This document shows positions 44,640 through 55,169 of a DNA stretch of 64,000 nt, piece by piece. The first letter of the stretch is position 1; every line of letters starts with the position of its first letter. Both the position numbers and the translations under genes were made by a program. This stretch comes from Effrenium voratum (taxonomy: Eukaryota; Sar; Dinophyceae; Suessiales; Symbiodiniaceae). A model generated the notes under the pieces. That model was not told the DNA's origin. It worked only from the letters and a program-made list of their open reading frames with translations, and did no database searches. The DNA lies in contig CAUJNA010000189.1 in assembly GCA_963377175.1 (NCBI GenBank), positions 127,394 through 191,393 of the forward strand. Direction: 5' to 3'.

Positions 44640-45206
44640 TCACTGTCGCTTCTCCGCCGGAAAACGGTTCCTGTTCTTCATCCGTCTTCTCGATGAATTC
44701 CGTGGCCGTCTCCCGTTCCTTTCCAGGATGTTCCGCAGGGGCCGTGCTTTTTGACCAAGCAGGGTTTGACGCTTGAATTCGGGGTGACGAATACAGTCAA
44801 TTTTTTGGAGGCGTGAAGAAGCGCCAGCCAAGCCTGAAAATCTAGCCACGGCGTAGCAAATTTCCACTGCGCTGACGTCGCTGTATGTGGGCTGCGCGTG
44901 TTTCGCAGACCGCTGCTGGCAGCGCGAAAGGTTAGTGTGGAACTTTCCAAATGTTTCAAACTTTTCAAAGGCTTCGAATGTTTCGAACTGTTCAAACGTT
45001 TCGAGCGTTTCGATCGTTGCGAAATTTTCAAAAATTTCGAACGTCTGGAACGTTTCGAACGTTTCGTACTTCTCGAAAATTTTCATGTTTTTCGATCGTT
45101 TCGACTTTTCGAACGTTCTTGGACGCTCGGCGGTGTTGCTATCGACGGCGCGCTTGAAGCAGTTTAGCACGCAAGCTATCTCAGGTTGGACGTCCTCTAA
45201 TCTCAT
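44640..45206 (-). CDS. 188-codon minus frame with an in-frame 9-bp satellite
   Basis: The frame starts MRLEDVQPEIACVLNCFKRA, passes through a T-F-E/Q-x-F repeat encoded by the 9-bp satellite at 44945-45120, and continues into RLQKIDCIRHPEFKRQTLLG. An alternative minus frame over 44640-44780 is at least as protein-like (KERETATEFIEKTDEEQEPF). So the coding reading downstream of the repeat is uncertain. It may be a real exon invaded by a satellite or a chance open frame. The family is not recognised. Confidence 0.3.
   Translation of the reverse strand: MRLEDVQPEIACVLNCFKRAVDSNTAERPRTFEKSKRSKNMKIFEKYETFETFQTFEIFENFATIETLETFEQFETFEAFEKFETFGKFHTNLSRCQQRSAKHAQPTYSDVSAVEICYAVARFSGLAGASSRLQKIDCIRHPEFKRQTLLGQKARPLRNILERNGRRPRNSSRRRMKNRNRFPAEKRQ
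44945..45120 (+). repeat. short GAACGTTTC / AAACTTTTC 9-bp satellite
   Basis: About 19 copies of a 9-bp unit of the same family as the 2.3-kb array at 52.87 kb (TTTCGAACG, TTTCGATCG variants). Confidence 0.9.
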
Positions 45207-45219
45207 CTATAAGTTAGCC

Positions 45220-45770
45220 GCATGTCCGAGCGGCTTCCACCCCTGCACACCTGCTCGCTCACGCGCGTCACGTCAGAGCTGCACGCGAACTAACAGTTTA
45301 ACACATGATGAGCACAACCCGCTCACGCGCATCTCGTTCAAGTTGCACGCGCGCTGTAAGCACACCCTGTCACGCGCATCACCTCAGAGCTGCACGCTCG
45401 TTGGCCTGGCAAGCATACACCTGCTCACGCGCATCACGCCAGAGCTGCACGCACGCTGGCACATGATCAGCACACCGTGTCACGAGCGTCACGTCAGAGC
45501 TGCACGCTTGTTGGCGCATGACAAGCACACCCGCTCACGCGCACCACGTCAAACCCGCAGGTACGCTGGCACATGGTAAGAACACGCGCTCACGCGCGTG
45601 ACTTGTGAGCTGCGCGTACCTTGTCACATGACAAGCGCACCCGCTCACGCGCATCACGCGCGCTGGCAGATGATAAGCACACCCGATGACGCGCATCCCG
45701 TCAGAGCTGCACGCACTCTGGCACATGATAAGCACACCCGCAACGTGCCATGTGTGCTGACTTGCTCCAA
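45220..45770 (+). repeat. ~52-55-bp minisatellite
   Basis: About ten diverged units contain CACACCCGCTCACGCGCATC, ACGTCAGAGCTGCACGC and TGGCACATGATAAG. Confidence 0.9.
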
Positions 45771-46055
45771 AACTGCACACTTCGACCTGAGATTCCCGAC
45801 AACCCCGAAAACTTGCACACTTGTCAAACTGCCTCAGAACAGACGCACGAGCTCCGAGGACATGCGCAAAGACGTGCAGGTGACTATGTACCCGGCGCGC
45901 ACCAAGACGGCTATGTAGCCCTCGCTACGCTATGTGGATAGGAACCTCGCCATGCGCATTGGCGAGCTTGCGGCAGACGTACAGGTGGACAAAGCCATGT
46001 TCGACGGGGAATTTGGCGAGTTTACGTAAGGTGCTTGGCAGAGTTTGCTACCTCT

Positions 46056-46108
46056 GCCTGGGCGTACTTAGTAACTTCTCCGGGCAAACTTACTATGTTG
46101 GCCCAGGC
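46056..46108. other. imperfect hairpin
   Basis: GCCTGGGCGTACTTAGTAAC is followed by a reverse-complement arm TTACTATGTTGGCCCAGGC (8 bp perfect at the base, about 16 of 21 overall). The surrounding words (TTGGCGAG, CTTAGCAAG) resemble the foldback element at 62.3 kb. Confidence 0.5.
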
Positions 46109-46149
46109 GAACTTAGCAAGTGCGTCCCGCACACGAGAAACACACAGCA

Positions 46150-46490
46150 CTCGTACAACACGCAAGCAGCATGCGTACAATTTTGCAAGCCCAATGCGCA
46201 CTCAATGCACAAAATGCATGCAACATGCGTATAAAGACTCATGCACGACGCATACGAAGAGGATACAAAATGCACACAGCCGCAACACGCATACAACACA
46301 CCAACAACATTCAATCAACATGCATACAAGAAGCACACGCGCGATGCGTGAAACAAGACATACGGAACGCACAAGACGCAACAAGATACATGTACAGCGC
46401 GCAAAACGCACACAACACGCGTGTTGCGCGTGTTGCGCGCGCGTGCAAGAAGCACACACGACGCAACAAAACGCATACAACAGCACGCGT
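46150..46490 (+). repeat. CA/CGCA-rich degenerate repeat
   Basis: Irregular ACGCATACAACAC-type words with little guanine on plus; cysteine/valine-rich frames on minus are compositional. Confidence 0.7.
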
Positions 46491-46814
46491 ACCAGCTGAA
46501 TATGAACTGCGTCTCGTAGTGATGGTTGCGGGCCAGATCCCAAAATCGGATGTTGGCACCCGGCCAGGCTTTTATGCTGCAACTGGCTGCTGGCGAAACA
46601 AGGCGCAAAACGGTTCATGCTGATGGCTCACAATTACTGGCATGTTACAAGGAACCCAGACTGCATTGGCTGATACATTTTGAAGCCCGAAAGAGATTAT
46701 CTTTGAAGTCACGTATAGTTGCATCAAACGGTCCACATTTGCTGCTACAAAAATGCTCCATACAAACACGGCCAAACCTTACCCACCTTAGCGGCGCCCG
46801 AACTAGCTATCATT

Positions 46815-47510
46815 TCGGGCCCTGACTGGGTGGACGAATTTGGGGCCCGAAAATTGTTTAGCTTGAGCTGAAAGGGCTTAATTCGGGTCCCGAAAACTGG
46901 ATTCATTCGGGCCAAGTGGAGTTTTTATATACTCTATTCTCTCTTTGGTTCCTTTCTTGCTTTGTTTCTTTGTGTCTTTCTTTAATTTTCTGTCCTGATC
47001 AATTTGTTTGTTTAGTTTACTTTATTTATTTCAACTCAAGGCTTGAACGGGTTCACTTTTCGGGGCCGAGTAAGGCCCCCGAAAAGAGATCCATTCGGGC
47101 CCCGAAAAGTAAATCCATTGGGGCCCAGAACCACACAAAGGTTGTGTTTACCTCGAACTGTTCCACATCAACCCTTCGTTAGTCCACTCAGAAAACCTTT
47201 TTTCGTGGTTCAAAAAGTGACGCGTTTGGGGCCGGCAAGATTTTGGCATTTGGGCCCCGAGTCCGTGGACATGCGCCCTGAAACCTGGAGCAAATCCAAA
47301 TGTTGCACGTGTAAAAAAACAGGTTTCATCATTTGAATTTAGAAAAGCACTTCCATTCGGGTCCGGATAAGTGGATGCGGAAAAGTGGATCCATTCGGTT
47401 CCCGAAAAGTGTATCAACTCGAGTCCCGAAAAAATGTATCCATGGGGCCCCGAACGTGAAAAAGTAGATCCATACGGCTTTTTCGGGGCCCGAATGGATC
47501 CACTTTACTT
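46815..47510. repeat. TTCGGGCCCCGAAAAGTGGATCCA repeat
   Basis: About a dozen scattered copies of a ~22-25-bp self-complementary unit (TCCATTCGGGCCCCGAAAAG and variants) with unique DNA between them, including an AT-rich stretch at 46920-47040. Confidence 0.8.
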
Positions 47511-47534
47511 TGAAGAGCATCCTGGATCACAAAG

Positions 47535-48050
47535 ATGTCAATGCAAAGTGGAGAGCTGACAGGAGATGACAACAACCCGACTGCGGAGACGCAGGCGGCG
47601 CCAGATGATGACGAAGATGTGTTGGAGAGCGTTTCACTTGTGAAAAACGCCATCCGCCCATCAGCGGTCAACAAGCAGAAGGCAGCTACTGGTCTGAGTC
47701 GGAAGATAAGGACTTTATTCTGGAAACTCAGGAGTCTGCAAAAGAACCTGGTGAACTCCCTGCTCACCGCGATGAGTTGCATTGTCAAAGGTGGAGTACC
47801 TCAAAGGAGATGCAAGAAGGGCTCCAACCTTTTCGCTTGGGACGCTGATGCGGCTGGGAAGCGCAAGACAGACTCACGGAGGTCGCCTGTTCCGTTTGAC
47901 AGGGAAAGCGCGCTACTTGCAAAGAACGGGGAATCCCCGTCGAGCCTTGTCGACTCCGAAGGTCTGCCTTTGGCGCTGACAGGCCGGGGAGGTGCCCCGG
48001 TGCCAATTTTCAAAGCGCTACCAGATCAGCAAACACCCAAGGCTCAATGA
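47535..48050 (+). CDS. 171-codon plus frame, product unknown
   Basis: An acidic start (MSMQSGELTGDDNNPTAETQ, then DDDEDVLESVSLVKN) leads into a basic stretch. From about 47680 the +1-shifted frame looks equally real (SYWSESEDKDFILETQESAK). This suggests two exons or a frameshifted copy, possibly of retroelement gag type. No domain was recognised. It overlaps nothing else convincing on minus. Confidence 0.3.
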   Translation: MSMQSGELTGDDNNPTAETQAAPDDDEDVLESVSLVKNAIRPSAVNKQKAATGLSRKIRTLFWKLRSLQKNLVNSLLTAMSCIVKGGVPQRRCKKGSNLFAWDADAAGKRKTDSRRSPVPFDRESALLAKNGESPSSLVDSEGLPLALTGRGGAPVPIFKALPDQQTPKAQ

Positions 48051-48055
48051 AAAAA

Positions 48056-50232
48056 TACAAGCAACAAACTGGGGTCGATCTCCGTTTGTTGAAGGTTTTT
48101 CTGGAGAAGCCCCCCAACCACCACGGTTCGCCGCAAGGCGCGTGTGGACAGATTCTTTCGGACAATAGTTGCAGCTGTGCTTGAGAGGCCGTTGCCACTC
48201 CAAAGCATATTCAGCAGCTCATCCTTGAGGGAATATTTCCATGCCCGAACCAAAGTAGAACAACTCAGCACGCAAGCAAACAAACTATGATTGCAGGACT
48301 CGGACAGGAAGCGACATGGCATTGCCCAGCATCTTGCCTCTCTAAGTACGGGACACGGATTTCGGCCAGCGGAAGTCGCAGAAGCCCTGCGTAGCCTCAA
48401 GCACCAACATCAAAGCAACACACCAACAGCCAATCCCACACATCTTGCAGATTGTCCAGCCAGAAGTTATAGCCAGAGGCTCGAATACATGTGAGGGTGG
48501 GAGAATAGCCACTTCTTTCCGGCAGCTGAGTCGATGATGCTATGGCCCGAGCCCAGCACACACTTGGCCTTGAGCACCTGCCGGCGATAATGTTCCTCTG
48601 CTTGCTTCTCGAAAGCCCGTTGGCGTTCACCTTCTTGGAAAGCCCCTTCTGAAGGAAGTGCCCCGTGTCAGGAAGCTGGCTTTTTGGCAGCCCGTGGGTA
48701 TTTGGTTCGGTCTGCCACTCCCTTTCTAGTGGACCGACCTTCTAGCCCCCAAAATGAAGATCCTCTTCCGGTTCTGCGGAAGCCCGAAGTTCCGGCTGTA
48801 ACTGATCGGGTACGCCCCCTGCGCTTCTTGCGCCTGGCGAACACAGTCCACCACCTGCCCTACAAGTCCCGAACGTCATTCAGCCCGATGCCGGCAGTAC
48901 CTGGCAAGGAACAGTGGGTTCAAGGCTCAGAAGTAAACTAAAAGCTGGTTCAGGCATCCTAGTTTGCAGCAGCCGCTGCCAAACCCGGTGGCCCCACCTG
49001 GCGGCGGCGGCAAGCCGTGGACGTTGCGAACCAAGAGCGCTTCTTTTGCTGCGTAATTTAGCGGGTCATTCTGGCGCATCGGTGTCATGCCAGTTGCCGC
49101 GCAAAAGCAGCAAAAGACACCCCGGTCCTCGGTGAGCATGAGCTTCAGCTCCTTCGTCTGGCCTCTGCTCGACCTGCATCTTTGTGGACCAACCGCAGTG
49201 TCACAAACAGGAAGGCAGCCACCTGCACATACAAGCACACATCCGCCGTGTCGCAAGCTCCCTGATTAAAATGCACGAGCCTTGTTTCCCGCACGCCAAG
49301 CGTTTCACCGCCCTGTGGGTCCGAAACAGTGCCTTGCAAACCTGCAAGCAGCCAAGCTTCAAAACTGCTTCGTTTAAGCTGCCGGGCACCTGGAAAGACT
49401 GCGTTTCCGCAGTCTTTGTACGCCTGCTCCCGGGAAAGGCAGGGGGCTTCGTTCGTAGAAGTATTCCCGAAGCAGTTCAAAGTCCTGTATCAGGACATGG
49501 CCGGCCAGAATACGGCCATAACCGGAAATTCTGCGTCGATCCAATGGCAAGATCGCGCCAGGTCGCAGTTTCTCACTCGCAGCAAACAACTGGCGCTGCG
49601 GGAACGCAGGCGGGCAAGGCCAAAGTCGCGCAACTTCTTTTTCATGGGCTCCATCATGGCATTACTCGTCGACCACCCACAGCCCGTCCTTGTAGTGTGT
49701 GTCGGTTGGGTTGTTTGTTGGCGAGGACGCTTTGCATGATTTGGCCGCATGCCCCGTAGCACTTGCTGAGGGTTTTGGACCTCACCCGGTTGTTCTTGGG
49801 GCACAAGAAGCCATGATTCTTGCATCAGCTGCGCAAAGCGGCGCATGTTTTCTGAGAAGGCTCATGTGATAAACTCTATCTCTTGCGCTTTGCAAACTTC
49901 AAGGCTGCCAAGGTTCCGAGATGCTCTTTCCAACAAGTCTCACCGCCTGGGTTTTACAAGATCGTGCAAAGTTAAGTAAGCATCGTCCAGCAACATCTCC
50001 AATGGCATGGGTTCTTCCGTCCCCCCAATCTCAGACAACTAAGTTCTCCAAAGCCCTTGCGCTTCAGCGGTCTGGCTTTGACTGGGCATAGGCCCTGGAG
50101 ATCCCTCACAAGAGGCCCCTGCTTGCATCCACACCGTCCCTGAAAGGCAAGCGCCTTTGCGATATGAGAACACATTCCATACCAGCAGCTACGATTGCCA
50201 AAGGAAACGACGCAACTCTTCGCCCAATTCAA
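48056..50232 (-). CDS. multi-exon minus-strand gene candidate with a DNA methyltransferase-like exon
   Basis: Minus segments in 5'-3' order. ~50050-49950: GGTEEPMPLEMLLDDAYLTL, ending CCCAGGCG|GTGAGA. ~49840-49780: RRFAQLMQESWLLVPQEQPG. ~49730-49665: NPTDTHYKDGLWVVDE. 49595 to ~49433: RQLFAASEKLRPGAILPLDR and HVLIQDFELLREYFYERS, after the acceptor TTCCCGCAG. ~49175-49000: TKELKLMLTEDRGVFCCFCA and KEALLVRNVHGLPPP, ending CCAG|GTGGGG. 48859-48739: the methyltransferase-like exon. ~48660-48482: ERQRAFEKQAEEHYRRQVLK and GSGHSIIDSAAGKKWLFSHP. ~48260-48060: AWKYSLKDELLNMLWSGNGL. Splice-like ends flank several pieces, but phases were not all reconciled. RNVHGL could be a degenerate methyltransferase motif VI (usually ENV). 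No PC motif IV or SAM-binding motif I was found, so the full enzyme is not shown. Confidence 0.45.
48739..48859 (-). CDS. exon with cytosine-5 DNA methyltransferase motif VIII signature
   Basis: The frame reads VVDCVRQAQEAQGAYPISY, then RNFGLPQNRKRIFILGARR. The pattern N/D-[YF]-G-[VL]-P-Q-x-R-x-R-x-[FI]-[IL]-x-G-x-R is the C5-methyltransferase motif VIII block, and a 'gY.v' strand ten or so residues before it is also usual. The acceptor is CTTGTAG or GGCAG and the donor AGAAG|GTCGGT. Retrotransposon-borne methyltransferases have been reported in dinoflagellates; here the intron-like gaps argue for a host-type gene or an old copy. Confidence 0.5.
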
Positions 50233-50459
50233 TCTGTGATAAACCGCAGGGCGCGGACGGCGTGTCTGAGAACCATGTCATCATACATCTTCTCAGTGAC
50301 ACACACTGCTAGACAGTGCGCCAGCTCATCAGCGTCAGGCCCGTACATGTTCATGGCAGAAGGGCAGGATCAAACGAAGTTTCCCGGCAGAAAAAGTTCC
50401 CCCCCAAAAGCCATAAAAAGCATGTCAACGACCAGCCAGATATTTGAGAAGTCACTTTT

Positions 50460-50850
50460 CAAACGATTGACACGTTTGTGATTTCCAGGGCGTCTGACAA
50501 GAGCGAAGCTTTTTTTGGTTTTAAGGAAGCCTTTTCAGACGTTTCACACGTTTGGTTGACACGTTGGTGTGGTTTCCGGGGTGTCTGACAATTGAGAAGT
50601 CTCTTTTCAGACGTTTGACACGTTTGTGCAGTTTCAAGGGTGTCTAACACACTTGAGAAGTCTCTTTTTCAGACGTTTGACACATTTGCGCGGTATCTTG
50701 CTCGACACGTTTCGCGCGGCTCCCAGGATTTCCTTTTTGTCAGATTATGTACATGTGTTTTGATGGTGACCATTGTCGCCTTGAGCGCCGCACACGGTTG
50801 AGCTTCAACGTTTGACACGTTTGCGCAGCTCCCAGGACGCCGTGTCAAAT
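50460..50850 (+). repeat. ~70-bp minisatellite with TTTTCAGACGTTTGACACGTTT
   Basis: Five or so diverged units contain GTTTGACACGTTTG, GTTTC(C/A)(G/A)GGGTGTCTGAC and TTGAGAAGTCTCTTTTCAGA. It may lie in an intron between the 51.6-51.06 kb exons and the 50.2-48.0 kb exons. Confidence 0.8.
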
Positions 50851-51063
50851 GGTCTACACGCATGTCTTGATAGTGACCCATGAAGCATGAAGCCACATGA
50901 CATCCAGCCACAAGGAGCATGTAGAAAGCGTGAGCTGTTGTTTGTTAGACATGGCGCAGCCCGCCAGCCGCTACATGTTCACCACGCAGCAAGTGTGGGT
51001 GATCAGGGACCCAACATCGCAAGCAGCGAAGGGCGCGCGCCGTTCCACTTGCTCACACTACTA

Positions 51064-51592
51064 CTATTGCTCTGCGGGCGCCGCGGCGTTCTGGGCTCTG
51101 AACGTGAAGTATAGCCAGACTAGGAAGTCGGGCGTGACGAGCTTGGCTGACCAAATTGCTGCCCATGTGGACATCCATCTACAAAAGATGGCCAGGCGGG
51201 CTAAAGCCGGAGTCATTGCGCTCCTCGCATCAGTCATAGGCTGCAGCCCTGAACGTTGCAGCACCTCAAAAGCTCCACCTGACCGCAAGACACGCGCTGG
51301 CGATGAGCTTCTGCTTGATCTTGAGGAAGCCCTGGGCAGTCGACGCAACGGCTTCGGGCCACTGTTTGGCTGGCGACTCGGGCTAGGCCAAGATGACAGT
51401 GATTTGGCGTTCCATGGAGCGCGTCGGGAGCCAGGGAATGACGCGAGCCCAAAAGGCCCAGAATATGTTGCAGCGATTCAGCAGCAACTCCCACCTTGTT
51501 TCAAAGTCTACGGCCGAAGTAGGACCTAAGGCATGTGGAAAATAAACTCGTCTCCGGGTAAGTAGGCCGCCGCTTGGAATTCGGCATGTCAA
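51064..51592 (-). CDS. minus-strand exon candidates, product unknown
   Basis: 51592-51383 reads VYFPHALGPTSAVDFETRWE, LLLNRCNIFWAFWARVIPWL and TRSMERQITVILA to a stop.  About 51370-51270 reads KQWPEAVASTAQGFLKIKQK. 51270-51064 reads EVLQRSGLQPMTDARSAMTP and LVWLYFTFRAQNAAAPAEQ. Aromatic-rich helices dominate. A 210-codon plus frame (50897-51529) covers the same DNA but is less protein-like. They may be 5' exons of the methyltransferase-like gene candidate downstream. The family is not recognised. Confidence 0.4.
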
Positions 51593-51599
51593 GTTTGAA

Positions 51600-52860
51600 C
51601 AAGCGTGCGGCCGCCCAAGTCAAAACTGCAGTACAACAGTTCACAAGATTCGGTCAAGTGGGATTTGCACCCTGAACAGTGTGGCGGCTCGAAGCAGAAA
51701 CGGCATCAGCGCCTTTGAAATTTGTGGTGGCTTGTTGCTGGTCGCTCCAAAAAACACACATGTTTTTCGTCATCTTGGCTCGTAAGCTTTCGCGCAAGTT
51801 CTACGCGAGTGTTTCGAAAGCGGAATCGCAAGGCAGCCCTCCAGGCCCTTGTCCGTAGCGTTTTTTCAGCCTACCTGCTGCTATGCTGACAGCTGCTGTG
51901 CTTCTTTTTGCTCCTGCCTGTTTTCCTTTTCTTCCTTGCCCTTTCCTCCCCTGCCTGTTTTCCTGCCGTCCTGCTTTCTTGAGCTTCCAAGGCACGCACG
52001 CTTACACCGTCGGGGTTCCAACTTTGAGGCCCAACTAGAGCACACAACTTCTAAGAAGACCGCTGCTTGGCACTCAACAAGTTTGAGTGTAAGATAAGAG
52101 GCTGAAAATCAGGCATTTTTCGCCTCATGTTTTCCGTCGAACGGCATGAGGCTAAGCCAAAAACCTCCAAACAAAAGCGCGTAAGCTCTAAGTTACCACA
52201 CGCTGGGCACACGTGGCGCACGTTGAGCTCTTGTCTGATACAACTTCTTGTCTAACAATTTCAGAACGCCGTCACGGCATGGCAAATTGCTTCCGGGACC
52301 TGGCCACTGATCTTTCGTCTTTCTTGCGTTCAGCCCATCCAAATCACGACTCGCATCATTGGACACAGAAGGAACCGATTTGCCACACAGTATGAGGCCT
52401 CTTCACTGCATGGCATAAGGCTGAGCCATAAGGCAGGAGGCATCGTGTCCAAACATGCGCTTGGCAATGCCTGCTTAACATTTCATTTTGAACGTTCCCT
52501 TAAGCCAGATACGAGCTTAAGCTTCCCCAGTGTGTGTGTGTGCGGAAGCGGCTTGCGTTGAACGGCCGGGTGTTTTTGCAGTTCTCTGCTTGTTAGAACA
52601 GATGAGAACTGCGCGACGCAAAAACCACCACGACACGCCCAGCGCGTCGTCTGGCTTTGCGTCTGAAAACAAAGCTGTATAATGTGGCCAGACAGTGTCG
52701 CCAAATGCAACACGCATGGTCTGCGCGCACGAAGCAGATCGCACACATTCGAGAGCATTCGTACACACAGGAGAGCGTTCGTACACATACGACAACTTCC
52801 CGTTTGTTGCTGCAGTTGTCCGTTGCGCAATTTCGGATAAACGGCGTTTAGAGCTTTTCA
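51600..52860. other. no supportable gene
   Basis: Mixed sequence with short competing frames. 51890-51980 is pyrimidine-rich (CTTTTTGCTCCTGCC, TTTCCTCCCCTGCC). No repeat array or splice-bounded frame was seen. Confidence 0.45.
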
Positions 52861-52864
52861 ATCG

Positions 52865-55165
52865 GTTTGAATGTTTGGAACGTTTGGAACATTTCGAACG
52901 CTTCGAGCGTCTCTAAAGTTTGGAACGCTTCGAACGTTTGGAACTCTTCGAATGTTTGGAACGTTTCAAACGTTTGGAACAGTCCAGCCGTTTGGAACTT
53001 TTCGATCGCCCCGAACTTTGGAACGTTGCGAACTTTTAGAACGTTTGGAACTCCTCGAAAGCTTGGAACGTATCGCAGGCTTCGAACTTTTCGAAACCTT
53101 GGAACTTTACGAGCGTTTGGAACTTTTCGAACTTTTCGAACTTTTGGAGCTTTTCGAACGTGTGGAGCGTTTCGAACTTCCTTGACAGCTGTCCGACCGC
53201 AATTTGCAGGGCCACGACCGCAAGTGCGACGTTTCAGGACCCTGTGGGATTTTCAGCGCCATTCCGCTTTTTCACGAGTTTTCACGGATTTCCACGGTCA
53301 AGTGCGTTTCGAACTTTTCGATCTCTTCGAACGTTTGGAAAGCCTCGAGCTACTCGAACTGTTCGATTGGTTGGAACGTTTCGAACTTTGCAAACTCTCC
53401 GAATGCGTCGAACTTTTCGACAGTGTTTGGATTTGTCGGTCTTTTCGAGCGCCTCGAACTTTTCGAACCTTTCGGACGGTTGGAACGACTGAAACTTTTC
53501 AACTTCTCAGTCGTATCGTTTGGAACGTTTTGAACCTCTCAAGCTTTTCAACCGTGTCGAACTTTTCACAGGCTTGGACCGTTTCGAGCTTTTCAAATCG
53601 TTTGGAACGTTTCGATCTTCTCGGACATTTGGAACGTTTGGAACATTTTGGACTTTTCAAACGTTTGCAATGTTTCGAACGCTTGGAACGCTCCGAACGT
53701 TTCGAACGCTTGGAACATTTGGATTGTTTGGAACGATGGGAACAATTCGAAAGTTTGGAGCGTGTCGAACTTTGCGATCGTTTGGAACACTTCCAACGTT
53801 TCGAGCTTTTCGAATGTTTGGAACGTTTGGAACGTTTCGAATGCTTGGAATGGTTGCGAGCTCCCTTGGAAGGGTTGGAACGCTTGAAACGTTTCAAACG
53901 TTTGGAACATTTCGCACTTTTCCAACACTTGGAACGTTTGGAACTTTTTTGTCGTTTGGAACGCTTGGAACTTTTCCAGCGTTGGGAACGTTCGGAACGT
54001 TTCGAACGTTTGGAACGCGTCGAACTTGTGGGGTGAGTGGAACGTTTGGACTGTTTCGGCCATTTGGAACGTATTGAACTTTACAGCCGTTTCGAACTTC
54101 GCACGTTTGGAACGTTTCGGTCGTTTGGAACGTTTCGTGCTTCTCCAACGTTTGGAACGTTTGGAACTTTTCGATCCGCGAAATGTTTGGAACATATCGA
54201 ACGTTTGGAACACTTCGAACTTTTCGAGCGTTTGGGGCGTCTGGGTCGTTTCGAACCCTTGGCACGTTTCGAGCTTCTCAAATGGAATTCCAAGGTTTCG
54301 AACTTTTCGAAGGTTTCGATCATTTGGAACTATTCGGTCGTTTCCAAAGACTGAAACATTTCGAACTGTTCGAAGGTTTGGCTCGTTTGGAACAATTGGA
54401 ACTGGTCGAACGTTTGGAACGTTTGAAACGTTTCAAGCGTCTGGAACGTTTCAGACGTTGCGAACGTTTCGAGCGTTTCGATCGTTTGCAACGTTCGGAA
54501 CGTTTCGAACGTTTGGAACGTTTCGAATTTTTTGGAACAACCCGAACTTCTCGAGCGTTTGGAACGTTTGGAAAGTTTCGAACTTTTCAAATCGTTTTGA
54601 ACGATTGAAACGTTTCGAACGTTTCGAACATTTGGAACGTTTGGAACGTCGCAAGTGTTTGGAACGTCGCAAGCGTTTGGAACGTCTCAATCGCTGCGAA
54701 CGTTTCTAGCTTTTTCGAGAGTTTGGAATATTTGGAACATTTCGATCTCTTGGATCGCTTGGAACGATTGGAACGTTTCGTAGGGTTGAAACGTTTCGAA
54801 CTTTTCCAATGTCTGGAACGTTTGGAAGGATTCGAAAGTTTGGAACGTTTCGAGCTTGGAGCGTTCGGAACATTTCAACCGCTTGGAACTTTTCGAACTT
54901 TTCCAAAGTCGTTCGAACGTTTGGGACGTTTCGAACTTTTCGAATGTTTGGAACGTTTCGAACGCTGTGAACGTTTCGAACTTTTCGAACTTTTGGGACG
55001 TCTGGAATGTTGAACGTTTCGAACGTTTGGAACCCTTCGAACTTCGACCGTTTGGAACGTTTGGAACGTTTCCAACGGTGGGAACGGTTCGAACTTTTCG
55101 AAGGTTTGGAACGTTTCGAATATTTGGAAGGTTTCGAACTTTTCGAACATTTAGAACGTTTCGAA
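52865..55165 (+). repeat. 2.3-kb satellite of 9-bp unit GAACGTTTG / GAACGTTTC
   Basis: About 240 diverged copies. Alternation of GAACGTTTG and GAACTTTTC makes many TTCGAA palindromes and GTTTGGAACGTTTCGAACGT-type dyads. A unique interruption of about 100 bp lies near 53185-53300. The period of 9 keeps frames open on both strands (389 codons on plus 52867-54036; 206 on minus 53593-54213). These are repeat peptides (F-G-T, E-R-L, T-F-Q) and were not called as genes. The same family occurs at 44.95-45.12 kb. Confidence 0.97.
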
Positions 55166-55169
55166 CTTA

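Noticed and set aside
49374..49480. CGNAVFPGARQL as methyltransferase motif X (GNAVP)
   Set aside because: It lies upstream of motif VIII in the gene direction and in a frame that competes with a better, splice-bounded exon.
50897..51529. 210-codon plus frame
   Set aside because: The minus strand over the same bases gives more protein-like segments (FETRWELLLNRCNIFW) consistent with the neighbouring gene direction.
52867..54036. 389-codon open frame on plus and 206-codon frame on minus
   Set aside because: Artefacts of a 9-bp satellite; all phases stay open and give repeat peptides.
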